A stretch of DNA of 64,000 nucleotides from Maribacter polysaccharolyticus (lineage in GTDB: Bacteria > Bacteroidota > Bacteroidia > Flavobacteriales > Flavobacteriaceae), in contig NZ_JARBUY010000008.1 in NCBI RefSeq assembly GCF_028882255.1, forward strand, positions 32,834-96,833, given 5' to 3'. A program made the position numbers and the translations under genes. This document shows, in pieces, positions 17,333 through 26,154 of the stretch (positions are counted from its first letter, which is position 1; each line of letters opens with the position of its first letter). The notes under the pieces were generated by a model, which saw only the letters and a program-made list of their open reading frames with translations, was not told the DNA's origin and did not search any database.

Positions 17333-20318
17333 TAAAATATATATTAAAAGTTGTTCCGACCCCAACTTGGCTGGTTACCGTGATCTTTCCGTTCATGGCT
17401 TCGATTTGGTTTTTCGACATATATAACCCCATGCCTTTGGCCTCAGGGATGTCATGGAAGGTTTTGTAAAGTCCGAATAATTTATCTCCATATTTAGCCA
17501 GGTCTATTCCCAGTCCGTTATCCTGGACACTAAAAACGGTGTACCCTTCTTTTTGGGTTGTGTTCAACGTGATGATAGGGTCACGTTGCGGGGATTTGTA
17601 TTTAACCGCATTGGTGATTAAATTCAGGATAATGCTTTCGGCATAAGCGGGAATTGATTTGATGTTGGCATGATCCGGTATATTATTGATTATCGTTACT
17701 TTTTTGTCTTCAAGGAAGGCAGAAAGGTTTTGTTTGATCTTGTGAAGGATATTGTTTAGGTTTAGAGAGGTCTTTTTTAAATTTACGTTGGAATTTATGG
17801 CGAGTATATCGTTTAGATTGTCCAAGGTTTCAAGTAAATTATCCGATGCTTCGACCAACATTTTCGTTAGGATTTTCTTTTCTTCCTCATTCTTTTCGTC
17901 TACCAAGAAACTCAATAGCATCGAAAAATTCGCGCTATGGGATCGAAGATTATGGGATACGATATGGGCAAAATTGAGCAGTTTTTTGTTTTGTAAGGAA
18001 GTGACATTGATCAAACTTCTGAGTTCTTCCTCTTTTTGTTTTAAGTCAGTGATGTCAAGGCTTATACCTACTAAGCCATAGGCACTTCCATTTTCGCCGA
18101 TCAAAGGGATTTTGGAGGTAAGGAAAGTGGTTGTTTTCCCATCCAGGTTTTTATGTTTTTTCTCATACCCCAAGATCGGTTTTAAGGTGTTGAATACCTG
18201 TAAATCCTCTTCCCGTGACATTTGTGCCATTTCGTTGCTGAAAAGTTCAAAGTCATTTTTACCCAAGATCTCATCCGCATTATCAACGTTCATATAATCA
18301 CACTCGGCTTTGTTGACGAGGATTTTTCTTGATTGTTCGTCTTTTATATATACGTTCAACGGTAAATTATCGATAACCGTTTTCAGTAACTGGCGTTCTT
18401 CACGTATTTGACGCTCTTGCTTTTCGGCTTCGGTAATATCCTGAATAGTCGACCAAACAAGTTTTTTGCCCAATTTGTCGACGATCAGGGATTTATTGAT
18501 GATTACGGTATGGATCGTACCTTTTTTGTGAATCAGTTTGTCTTCGTATGGCCCAAAGCTACCTTTGTCCAATATTTCACCAAGGTATTTATTTTTTATG
18601 TCTTTACCGGTATTCTCGAAAAGCTCCCAGAAGGTCATGTTCTGGAGGCTATTGGTGTCATAACCGAACGTATTTTTGAAAGAGGGGTTGTAATCGATGA
18701 TTTGACCGGTTTCGGTATCGTATAATACATTGCTGACAGGGGACATTTCGTAGAGAGTCCTAAATTTTACTTCACTTTCTTTTATTTTCTCCCTTGCTAC
18801 GACCATTTCAGTGATAATGCGACCTTCGGCCAATAAGGAAACAATTTTGTTTTTTTTGTTATAAATGGGTTTTATGGAAAAATCTACGGGTATATTATTT
18901 TGGTTTTTATCGAGGATGACAACTTCCTTTCGAATGAAATTACCCCTTAAGGCCGATCTTAGATCTTTTAGAAGATTCTTTTTGGTCGTTTCGGTTTTTG
19001 GCCACCAATCCGTTTCCCAGAATTTTTTCCCGATAACCTTATCAGCGGTAGTATTCGAAAAATCCAAGGCGGTGTCATTGATTTCGACGAGGGTGCCGTT
19101 GACATCAAGAATACCGGCAAGCTGGTATGAGGTATTGAATATACTTTTGAAATTACGCTCTTTTTCCTCAAGCTTTCGTTGGGTCTTTCTTGTTTCGGTA
19201 ATGTCCAGGGTCATCCCTATAATGCCCTCAATTTCATTATTCGTATTGAGTAAGGGTAATTTATAGACCAACATGGAAATCAAGGACCCATCTTTTTTCT
19301 TACCAACGGTTTCTTTACCCAAAATCGGTTCTAAGGTTCTTATGACCTCCAGGTCTTCGTCCCGGAATTCTTGGGCGGTTTTTTTATTGTAAAGTTGGAA
19401 ATCGGTCTTTCCAAGGATTTCGCTGGGATATTCCACACCGGCGAAATCACATTCAGCCTTGTTTACCAGGATTTTTCGTGAGTCAACGTCTTTGATGTAA
19501 ACACTGACCGGAAGGTTATCGATCAAGGTTTTTAAAAGTTGTTCACTCTCCTTTATCTTTATTTGTGATCGGACATTGTCATTAATATCTTGGAATGTGC
19601 CCATGATTCCGATTAATTTATCATTGTGGAAAATGGGTTTTCCTGAAGCAAGGACCCATTTTTCCTCTCCTTTCGCCGTTATGATCTGGAGTTTATCATT
19701 CCATGGAGTCCCATTTTGGATGGCGTTATTGAGTCTCATGGATATGGTGTTCCTACTGTATCCGTTTTTGTAGAATTCCAATGCGGCATCTACATTCGGT
19801 TCGTAATCAAGCGGTAAATCATGGATGTTCTTCGTGGTGTCGCACCAGTATAAGGTGTCTTTTTCGATATCGTATTCCCAGGTACCTATTTTTGCAATTT
19901 CGGACTTTCCGGTCAGGATCGATTCGAGTTTTTCAACTTTTATTTCATTTTTGACTTTGGAAGTGACATCTTCGGTGTGGGCAATTACCCCAATGATATC
20001 TTCATTTTCATCATACCAAGGTACATGGTTCCATTCGAATGTTTTTTTCTGATTGTCTTTCGTAATGAAACTTTCACGGTGTGCCGGGTTATTTATGCCC
20101 TTTAGGTTTGCTTTGAGATTGTTAAGACCTTCCGGGCTTAATGTTTTGAATATTACAGCTATCCCTTGCCCTAAAATAACATCGTTCACCAATTCGAAAT
20201 CATCCACGAATTTGTCGGAAACATGTGCCACCTCGAGGTTTTTATTCAAAAAAACAGTTGCCGTCGGCAGTTGTTTTATCAAATAATTGTTCAGTTTAGT
20301 CCGTCTGCCATCTATCAT
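17319..20318 (-). CDS. Multi-PAS hybrid-less sensor histidine kinase
   Basis: About 999 aa with no membrane segment, hence a cytoplasmic sensor. Six PAS domains follow one another (roughly 10-120, 130-250, 255-380, 385-505, 510-635 and 640-765). They lead into a phosphoacceptor helix with FAHIVSHNLRSHSANFSML and a HATPase domain with NLITNAVKY (N box), DNGLGID and GMGLYMSKNQ (G boxes). PAS 3 and PAS 6 are near copies (both IDNLP-x-x-VYIKD then SRKILVNKAECD). I took the ATG at 20318; an in-frame TTG at 20357 would add 13 residues. The signal sensed is unknown. It is translationally coupled to the receiver protein. Confidence 0.93.
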   Translation of the reverse strand: MIDGRRTKLNNYLIKQLPTATVFLNKNLEVAHVSDKFVDDFELVNDVILGQGIAVIFKTLSPEGLNNLKANLKGINNPAHRESFITKDNQKKTFEWNHVPWYDENEDIIGVIAHTEDVTSKVKNEIKVEKLESILTGKSEIAKIGTWEYDIEKDTLYWCDTTKNIHDLPLDYEPNVDAALEFYKNGYSRNTISMRLNNAIQNGTPWNDKLQIITAKGEEKWVLASGKPIFHNDKLIGIMGTFQDINDNVRSQIKIKESEQLLKTLIDNLPVSVYIKDVDSRKILVNKAECDFAGVEYPSEILGKTDFQLYNKKTAQEFRDEDLEVIRTLEPILGKETVGKKKDGSLISMLVYKLPLLNTNNEIEGIIGMTLDITETRKTQRKLEEKERNFKSIFNTSYQLAGILDVNGTLVEINDTALDFSNTTADKVIGKKFWETDWWPKTETTKKNLLKDLRSALRGNFIRKEVVILDKNQNNIPVDFSIKPIYNKKNKIVSLLAEGRIITEMVVAREKIKESEVKFRTLYEMSPVSNVLYDTETGQIIDYNPSFKNTFGYDTNSLQNMTFWELFENTGKDIKNKYLGEILDKGSFGPYEDKLIHKKGTIHTVIINKSLIVDKLGKKLVWSTIQDITEAEKQERQIREERQLLKTVIDNLPLNVYIKDEQSRKILVNKAECDYMNVDNADEILGKNDFELFSNEMAQMSREEDLQVFNTLKPILGYEKKHKNLDGKTTTFLTSKIPLIGENGSAYGLVGISLDITDLKQKEEELRSLINVTSLQNKKLLNFAHIVSHNLRSHSANFSMLLSFLVDEKNEEEKKILTKMLVEASDNLLETLDNLNDILAINSNVNLKKTSLNLNNILHKIKQNLSAFLEDKKVTIINNIPDHANIKSIPAYAESIILNLITNAVKYKSPQRDPIITLNTTQKEGYTVFSVQDNGLGIDLAKYGDKLFGLYKTFHDIPEAKGMGLYMSKNQIEAMNGKITVTSQVGVGTTFNIYFNEKN

Positions 20319-20522
20319 TGCGGTGTAATTTCTTACGAAGATATCGGTATTATCCAATTTGCCTTAAGCTTTGTTGTGAATTGGGCAATACTAGTTGTGA
20401 TGGGTTATTTAGGCAATATCAAAACATTTTGCAAGTCCCATAAAAGCGCGAAAATGATTACAATAATGTAGGTTTTGTTGCGGTTGGATGACCTTGGGAC
20501 CATTGAAAATGGCCAAAAGGTG

Positions 20523-20978
20523 TTATAAGACCTTTACCGTTTCGGGAACCAAAATCGAATAATTCCCTCCATTTCTGATAACATCCCTTACAATGGAAGA
20601 ACTGATGAAAGATTTGCCCGAAGAGGTCAATAAAAAGACCGTTTCGATGTCGGAAAGTTTTCTATTGGTGTGGGCGATGGCCTTTTCAAATTCAAAATCC
20701 GCAGGGTTACGCAACCCACGTAATATGAAACCGGCATTCATTTTTTCACAAAAATCCACGGTTAGCCCTTCATAGGTAAGCACTTTTATTTTCGGTTCGT
20801 TCCTGAATTCATTTGTGATGAATTCGAGTCTTTGCTCAAGGGAAAACATGTATTTTTTATCCGCATTGATGCCGACGGCAATGATAAGTTCGTCGAAAAG
20901 GGTTATTCCCCTCGTAATAATATCGTGGTGTCCTAAGGTCAAGGGATCAAAAGAACCTGGGAAAATAGCGCGTCTCAT
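20523..20978 (-). CDS. coaD: Pantetheine-phosphate adenylyltransferase
   Basis: 151 aa, the normal size of CoaD, which makes dephospho-CoA from ATP and 4'-phosphopantetheine. The nucleotidyltransferase motif is at the N-terminus (FPGSFDPLTLGHHDII, T-x-G-H), followed by LRNPADFEFEKAIAHTNRKL and the ISSSIVRDV signature at the C-terminus. It follows ddl by 9 bases and probably shares its transcript. The SISS-type motif and size exclude the related NadD. Confidence 0.97.
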   Translation of the reverse strand: MRRAIFPGSFDPLTLGHHDIITRGITLFDELIIAVGINADKKYMFSLEQRLEFITNEFRNEPKIKVLTYEGLTVDFCEKMNAGFILRGLRNPADFEFEKAIAHTNRKLSDIETVFLLTSSGKSFISSSIVRDVIRNGGNYSILVPETVKVL

Positions 20979-20987
20979 GGGGTAAAG

Positions 20988-21971
20988 TTAGGGGTTTTTG
21001 GGCAATACTTCCTGTATGGCATTCCCGAATAGCTCGGAAAGCGATATTCCCGCTATTTTAGCCTGTTGGGGCAGAATGCTTTCCGTTGTCAATCCAGGGG
21101 TGGTATTCATTTCCAGCATGTAGGGTTCGTTGTCAACAAAGATAAACTCACTGCGGGAGAACCCTTTCATCTTTAAAACCTCATAGGCGTGTTTTGCCAT
21201 TTCGCTGACTTTCCTTTCTTGTTCCGCACTTATTCTCGCGGGGGTAATTTCCTGTGACTTTCCTTCGTATTTGGCTTCATAATCGAAAAAATCGTTTTCG
21301 GTAACGATTTCGGTAATCGGTAGAACCATGGTTTCACCTTTATATTTTATGACACCTACAGAGACTTCGGTACCCTCTAAAAAGGCTTCGATGATAATCT
21401 CATCGTCTTCTTGATAGGCCGTTTCGATCGCAGTTCGTAAAGCCTCCTTTTTATACACTTTGGATATACCGAAACTGCTTCCCGCCTTGTTGGCTTTTAC
21501 AAAACATGGTAAACCCACTTTTTCGATTATGGCATCCAAATCGATAGGGTCGCCCATATTGAGGTAATAGGAAGGGGCCGATTTGATTCCGTAGGGTTTT
21601 AATACACTTAAAAGGTCGCGCTTGCTGAATGTCAGTGCCGCTTGATAGTAGTCACATGAAGTCTGGGGTATGCCGAGCAGTTCAAAATAGGCCTGCATCA
21701 ATCCATCTTCACCCGGTGTACCATGAATGGCATTGAAAACACAGTCAAATGTAATGGTCTGCCCATTGACGACAACGGAAAAGTCGTCCTTGTTGATAGT
21801 AAATTCGGTTTCATTTCCATCCACATAGACCCATTTGTCCTTGAAAATATGTATACGGTAACTGTCGAATTCGGTTTTGTCCAGATAGGAATGTACCACA
21901 TTGCCGCTATTCAGTGAGATTTTATATTCACTTGAATAACCGCCCATGATAATGGCCACTTTTGTCTTCAT
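20988..21971 (-). CDS. ddl: D-alanine--D-alanine ligase
   Basis: ATP-grasp ligase that joins two D-alanines for the peptidoglycan stem. The 327 aa are typical. Visible: MGGYSSEYKISLNSG with the Glu that holds the first D-Ala, HGTPGEDG, PCFVKANKAGSSFGISKV for ATP, and the metal/substrate residues in MLEMNTTPGLTTESILP. A Tyr-type residue in the omega loop (FFDYEAKYEGKSQEITPA) marks it as a D-Ala-D-Ala enzyme, not a D-lactate ligase. The PASTA gene is divergent 186 bases away. Confidence 0.97.
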   Translation of the reverse strand: MKTKVAIIMGGYSSEYKISLNSGNVVHSYLDKTEFDSYRIHIFKDKWVYVDGNETEFTINKDDFSVVVNGQTITFDCVFNAIHGTPGEDGLMQAYFELLGIPQTSCDYYQAALTFSKRDLLSVLKPYGIKSAPSYYLNMGDPIDLDAIIEKVGLPCFVKANKAGSSFGISKVYKKEALRTAIETAYQEDDEIIIEAFLEGTEVSVGVIKYKGETMVLPITEIVTENDFFDYEAKYEGKSQEITPARISAEQERKVSEMAKHAYEVLKMKGFSRSEFIFVDNEPYMLEMNTTPGLTTESILPQQAKIAGISLSELFGNAIQEVLPKNP

Positions 21972-22157
21972 AGTATCTCAATTGATCCAGGAGTGATTTT
22001 AAGGTTCAAAGTAAAGAAAAAGCGGTGGGTTTCTTTTGAACCAAACGGTGTTTTTTTTGGCGTTTTGAAAATAGCCTTGTCCTTTAACTAACATTTGGGG
22101 TTGTGGTCGCATATAGTTTTACCTCATTTCCTATATTTGTGGGATTAATAAAATTTG

Positions 22158-22745
22158 ATGAGACATTTTTTTAACTTTTTACGCAGTCGTACGTTTTTGA
22201 TACAATTGGTTTTGGCCTTTGTGGTTGCAGTGGTATTGGTCATCGTTACGCTGCGATGGTTGAACAGTTCTACCCGTCATGGGGAGTTTATTGAGGTCCC
22301 CGATTTCGCAAAGATGTCCGTAATGGATATGAGGTCAGCGGTAGAAAAGGCCGGGCTCCGCTATGAGGTTTTGGATTCGGCCAAATACAACCCCAACTAT
22401 CCCCGGTTTTCGATAATCGAACAAGATCCAAAAGCGGGAACCAAGGTAAAGGAAGACCGGAAGATTTATTTAACGGTAAATCCATCGGGATACAAAAAAG
22501 TTACCGTACCGAATATCATTCAGGTAACCCAGCGTAATGCCTCGTCAATGCTTAAGGCGGTTGGTTTGGATGTGGAACGGGTAACCTATATCGATGAGCT
22601 TGGGAAAGATATGGTGTATCAAATAAAATATAAAGGCAAGTATATCAAACCAGGGGATAAACTTCCCAAGACTTCCAAAATAGAATTGATATGTGGTAAC
22701 GGCAGTATTACCGAACGTGCCCAAATTAAAGCCGATTCTGAATAA
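22158..22745 (+). CDS. Membrane-anchored PASTA domain protein
   Basis: 195 aa: a short cytoplasmic basic start, one transmembrane helix (about 12-34, LIQLVLAFVVAVVLVIVTL), then two PASTA domains outside the membrane (about 45-110 with EVPDFAKMSVMDMRSAVEKAGL and about 115-185 with VPNIIQVTQRNASSMLKAVGL). PASTA domains bind muropeptides or beta-lactam-like structures in other proteins. This one has no kinase or transpeptidase domain. It is placed after ddl (divergent) and 3 bases before rluD. I began at ATG 22158 rather than the adjoining TTG. A TATATTTG at 22132-22139 may be the -7 element. Confidence 0.88.
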   Translation: MRHFFNFLRSRTFLIQLVLAFVVAVVLVIVTLRWLNSSTRHGEFIEVPDFAKMSVMDMRSAVEKAGLRYEVLDSAKYNPNYPRFSIIEQDPKAGTKVKEDRKIYLTVNPSGYKKVTVPNIIQVTQRNASSMLKAVGLDVERVTYIDELGKDMVYQIKYKGKYIKPGDKLPKTSKIELICGNGSITERAQIKADSE

Positions 22746-22748
22746 CTT

Positions 22749-23774
22749 ATGGGTCCATATCAACAAGAACCTAACGACGAGGAGCTCTATGAGCACCACA
22801 AATTCCTTGCCTCAAAGGGGCAAGAACCCCTGCGTGTCGATAAATTTTTGATGAATTTCATCGAAAATGCCACCCGTAACAAAATTCAACAGGCCGCAAG
22901 GGATGGCCATATTTGGGTGAACGGGACTATTGTAAAGCAGAATTATAAGGTAAAGGCCGGGGATGAGGTGAAAGTCTTATTCGAGCATCCGCCCCATGAA
23001 TTATTGCTGACTCCGGAAGATATTCCATTGGATATCGTCTATGAGGACGAGTCCCTAATGGTGGTCAATAAACCGGCAGGGATGGTGGTGCATCCCGGAC
23101 ACGGGAATTACTCGGGTACCTTGATCAATGCCCTATTGTTCCATACGAAGGATTTGCCCACAAATGAGGATGAGCGACCAGGTTTGGTACATCGTATCGA
23201 TAAGGATACCTCCGGACTCTTGGTGGTTGCAAAGACGGAGGCGGCAATGACACATTTGGCCAAGCAGTTTTTTGATAAAACCTCTGAACGTGAATATATA
23301 GCCTTGGTTTGGGGTAATGTCGAGGAGGATGAAGGTACTATTGAAGGACATATAGCCAGGAATCCGAAAAATAGATTGCAAATGCAGGTGTTTCCACTTG
23401 GGGACGAAGGCAAGGAAGCCGTGACCCATTATAAGGTGTTGGAGCGGTTGGGGTATGTAACCCTGTTGTCCTGTAAATTGGAAACGGGGCGTACGCATCA
23501 AATACGCGTGCATATGAAATTCATTGGGCATACCCTTTTCAATGATGAACGTTACGGGGGGGATAAAATATTGAAGGGAACTACGTTTACCAAATACAAA
23601 CAATTTGTAGATAATGCCTTTAAGATCTTGCCCCGACAGGCATTACACGCAAAAACATTGGGGTTTGTGCATCCCGTAACCGGGGAGTATATGCGTTTTG
23701 ATACGGAACTCCCGGAAGATATGGCGCAATGTATCCTAAAATGGCAAGATTATGCCAAGCATAGTAAGCCATGA
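22749..23774 (+). CDS. rluD: 23S rRNA pseudouridine synthase, RluA/RluD family
   Basis: 341 aa. An N-terminal S4 RNA-binding domain (LRVDKFLMNFIENATRNKI to VNGTIVKQNYKVKAGD, about 25-85) is followed by the catalytic domain with the RluA signature RIDKDTSGLLVVAK, whose Asp attacks the uridine. The C-terminal ETGRTHQIRVHMKFIGHTLF is also typical. RluD acts on helix 69 of 23S rRNA; other RluA members modify other sites, so the target is assigned with moderate confidence. The gene starts 3 bases behind the PASTA gene. Confidence 0.93.
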   Translation: MGPYQQEPNDEELYEHHKFLASKGQEPLRVDKFLMNFIENATRNKIQQAARDGHIWVNGTIVKQNYKVKAGDEVKVLFEHPPHELLLTPEDIPLDIVYEDESLMVVNKPAGMVVHPGHGNYSGTLINALLFHTKDLPTNEDERPGLVHRIDKDTSGLLVVAKTEAAMTHLAKQFFDKTSEREYIALVWGNVEEDEGTIEGHIARNPKNRLQMQVFPLGDEGKEAVTHYKVLERLGYVTLLSCKLETGRTHQIRVHMKFIGHTLFNDERYGGDKILKGTTFTKYKQFVDNAFKILPRQALHAKTLGFVHPVTGEYMRFDTELPEDMAQCILKWQDYAKHSKP

Positions 23775-23868
23775 TAAATTCCCTTTATATCGGTATTGAA
23801 AACTACTACCTTAAAGGGGTGGACCAATACCATAATCCTTAGTATTTTTAGGGTCAAAATTGAAACGT

Positions 23869-24630
23869 ATGAAGATTGTTGTCTCACCGGCAAAATCCTT
23901 GGATTTTGAACGTGATTTACCTACAGATAGGTTTTCCCAACCGTTGTTTTTGGAGAAGGCCCAAACCTTGAACAAGGTTCTTGTGAAAAAGAAGCCCATT
24001 GCATTATCAAAGTTGATGGGGATTTCAAATAATCTGGCCGAGTTGAATTGGGAGCGTAACCAAAACTTTTCCATCCCTTTCGATCCTTCAAATGCCAGAC
24101 CTGCCATATATGCGTTCAGTGGTGATGTTTACCAAGGGTTGGATGCCTATACCATTCCCCAAGAAAAATTGGATAAACTTCAGGATTCATTGCGCATCTT
24201 ATCCGGTCTATACGGAATTTTGAAACCGTTGGACCTTATTCAGCCATACCGTCTGGAAATGGGAACCTCCTTGAAAATAGGGCGCAAAAAAAATCTTTAC
24301 GAATTTTGGAAAAAAGAATTGACGGATCATTTGAATACCGAGTTGGAAGAAAATGAACTGTTCATAAATTTGGCCAGTAAGGAATATTTTGGGGCTATTG
24401 ATGAAAAGAAATTGAAAGTGCCCGTGATTACCCCGGTTTTTAAGGATTGGAAAAACGATAAATTGAAGATCATCAGTTTTTTCGCAAAGAAGGCAAGGGG
24501 GGCAATGGTCAGGTATATTGTGGACGAAGACGTAAAAACTTTGGAAGATGTGCGTGCTTTTAACCGCGATGGTTACCGCTACAGTGAGGAACATACGTTA
24601 AAAGAAAACGAGCCCGTTTTTATCCGGTAG
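23869..24630 (+). CDS. yaaA: Peroxide stress protein YaaA
   Basis: 253 aa, the full length of the YaaA (DUF328/UPF0246) family, which limits free iron and DNA damage under peroxide stress in E. coli. Characteristic pieces are [10 protein letters not shown] at the start, [40 protein letters not shown], and [11 protein letters not shown] with the later [11 protein letters not shown] selected ATG 23869 over an in-frame TTG at 23860. It follows rluD by about 95 bases. Confidence 0.96.
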   Translation: MKIVVSPAKSLDFERDLPTDRFSQPLFLEKAQTLNKVLVKKKPIALSKLMGISNNLAELNWERNQNFSIPFDPSNARPAIYAFSGDVYQGLDAYTIPQEKLDKLQDSLRILSGLYGILKPLDLIQPYRLEMGTSLKIGRKKNLYEFWKKELTDHLNTELEENELFINLASKEYFGAIDEKKLKVPVITPVFKDWKNDKLKIISFFAKKARGAMVRYIVDEDVKTLEDVRAFNRDGYRYSEEHTLKENEPVFIR

Positions 24631-24681
24631 AATATTTTTGCGATTACGCCGTTGTATTCTTACGAAGCTAAAGCCAAGAAT

Positions 24682-25047
24682 ATGAAACGGTTCCTTATTT
24701 TAACAATCAGTGTGTTTGTATTCCTTATCGGTTGTACCGATCGCGATGATGTGTTGGATGGGGTGTGGATAAGGGTAAAGAATGTAAGTACCCTACCGTA
24801 TGACGCCATTCAGGTAGGGGACGAAGAGATGGTTCATACGAATCTTGCTTCCGATTCATATTCCGAATACTTGGCTTATGAAACGGCATATGTCTATGCC
24901 TATATCCATATTTTGGTTGGTGAGGAAACCTATGTATTGCAACCCATCGACTTTGTTGGGGAGAGCCCATTGCCTTTAGGCTATTACACCTATGAAGTCG
25001 GTTTGGATGAAAACGGTGATGTCACCTTGGATTTCGTTATCGATTAG
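24682..25047 (+). CDS. Small lipoprotein of unknown function
   Basis: 121 aa beginning with a lipoprotein signal peptide: MKRFLILTISVFVFLIGC, with the lipobox Cys at about 18 followed by TDRDD. The mature domain looks like a small all-beta protein (VRVKN..., ETYVLQP, YYTYEVGLDENGDVTLDF) and is acidic. I do not recognise a family. The upstream in-frame start at 24652 was rejected because it lacks the signal peptide at its terminus. Its stop lies only 3 bases from the stop of the convergent thx gene. Confidence 0.78.
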   Translation: MKRFLILTISVFVFLIGCTDRDDVLDGVWIRVKNVSTLPYDAIQVGDEEMVHTNLASDSYSEYLAYETAYVYAYIHILVGEETYVLQPIDFVGESPLPLGYYTYEVGLDENGDVTLDFVID

Positions 25048-25050
25048 GCA

Positions 25051-25179
25051 TTATTTCTTTTTCTTGATATCTATTTTTTCTTCCACGGTAACCCTTTTTT
25101 TTATTTTTCTAGGCCTTCTTGCACCATAAGAATTATTGGCTATTTTGCCCCTTCGCGACTTTTTGTCCCCTTTTCCCAT
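25051..25179 (-). CDS. 30S ribosomal protein THX
   Basis: A 42-codon gene. The product starts MGKGDKKSRRGKI, continues ANNSYGARRPRKIKKR and ends in lysines. This is the THX family of very basic small-subunit peptides known from Thermus and common in Bacteroidota and plastids, which sit in a pocket at the top of the 30S head and stabilise the rRNA. The conserved G-x-GD-x-K-x(3)RGKI...SYG-x-RRPRK core is intact; the short acidic-basic tail VTVEEKIDIKKKK is extra. It is convergent with the lipoprotein gene and very likely to be missed by length-filtered gene callers. Confidence 0.9.
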   Translation of the reverse strand: MGKGDKKSRRGKIANNSYGARRPRKIKKRVTVEEKIDIKKKK

Positions 25180-25307
25180 ATCTTGTTTTTTTCGATGTTA
25201 TTAAAAGTACGGATTTTAGCATTGCTAGTCAATGGTGATTTCCAAGGGATGAAAGTGGTATCTTTGATGCTGATAAATCCGCTCTTGTCAATACCAAAAA
25301 TCACATT

Positions 25308-25976
25308 ATGTTTTTTCACGACCACCCCTATGAGCCCTTTCTGTTCAAAGAGGCTACAAAATTGATCGTTGGCACCTTGCCGCCCCCACGATTTACCATG
25401 GGACGGTTAAAGGAGGGTGATGTCGACTTCTGTTATGGAAGTAAGGACGGCCAATTATGGCACATACTGGATAAGATATTCGAATTGGACCTGAAGTTTG
25501 AAACCACATCGGAGGCCATCGAAGAGCGAAAGCGATTTCTGCTTGAACGTAAAATCGGAATTTGCGATATTGTGCAAAGTGCCAGGCGGAGCAAAATAGA
25601 TGCTTCGGATTCGGGAATGCAACATGTTAAGCTAAGGAACCTTTTGGGTTATCTGGGAGTTTACGAAAAGGTTGACACTTTGTTGTTCACGGGAGGTAAT
25701 AGTAAAAACGGTCCCGAGTATTTTTTTCGGCAACACCTAAAAGAATTTCATGTTGAATTGGAAGTGGTCGATGATCAAGTGCCTAGGATCCACCAATTCA
25801 ATCTTCCGAACGCCAAAGGTACCCAAAGAAACATCAGGACCGTTTCATTGACCGCACCCTCAGGAGCTGCCAATAGGGCAGTAGGCAGCCTGACAGCGTA
25901 TAAGGTGCTAAAGGCCAAAAACCCAAGCTTCAATACGTTGGATTATAGGGTGTTGCAATACCGGCCGTTTTTTTAG
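25308..25976 (+). CDS. Uracil-DNA glycosylase superfamily protein
   Basis: 222 aa. The N-terminal IVGTLPPPRFTMGR, FCYGSKDGQLWHIL (an aromatic-rich segment like that which stacks the flipped base) and KIGICDIVQSARR are in the order found in single-domain proteins of the uracil-DNA glycosylase superfamily (mismatch-specific/TDG-like branch). LLFTGGNS and LTAPSGAANRAVGSL would form the later DNA-contact loops, although the usual PSTSPANA-like motif is altered here to APSGAANRA. Base-excision repair of uracil or thymine mismatches is the likely job; the specificity is uncertain. Its promoter region overlaps the leader of the divergent thx. Confidence 0.72.
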   Translation: MFFHDHPYEPFLFKEATKLIVGTLPPPRFTMGRLKEGDVDFCYGSKDGQLWHILDKIFELDLKFETTSEAIEERKRFLLERKIGICDIVQSARRSKIDASDSGMQHVKLRNLLGYLGVYEKVDTLLFTGGNSKNGPEYFFRQHLKEFHVELEVVDDQVPRIHQFNLPNAKGTQRNIRTVSLTAPSGAANRAVGSLTAYKVLKAKNPSFNTLDYRVLQYRPFF

Positions 25977-26154
25977 TGAAATCCATAACAAAACGGATAT
26001 TAAATTGACCTTTATGTTGGTTTTGTGGGGTTAGTGCCGTATTTTGTTGGTATAAAAAACAAGCAAAATCGACCGGTGTAAAATGCCGGTATTTGTTACG
26101 TCAATGGGGGTACATCCGTATCCCTTGGTTAATAGGATACTTTTACGAGAAACT

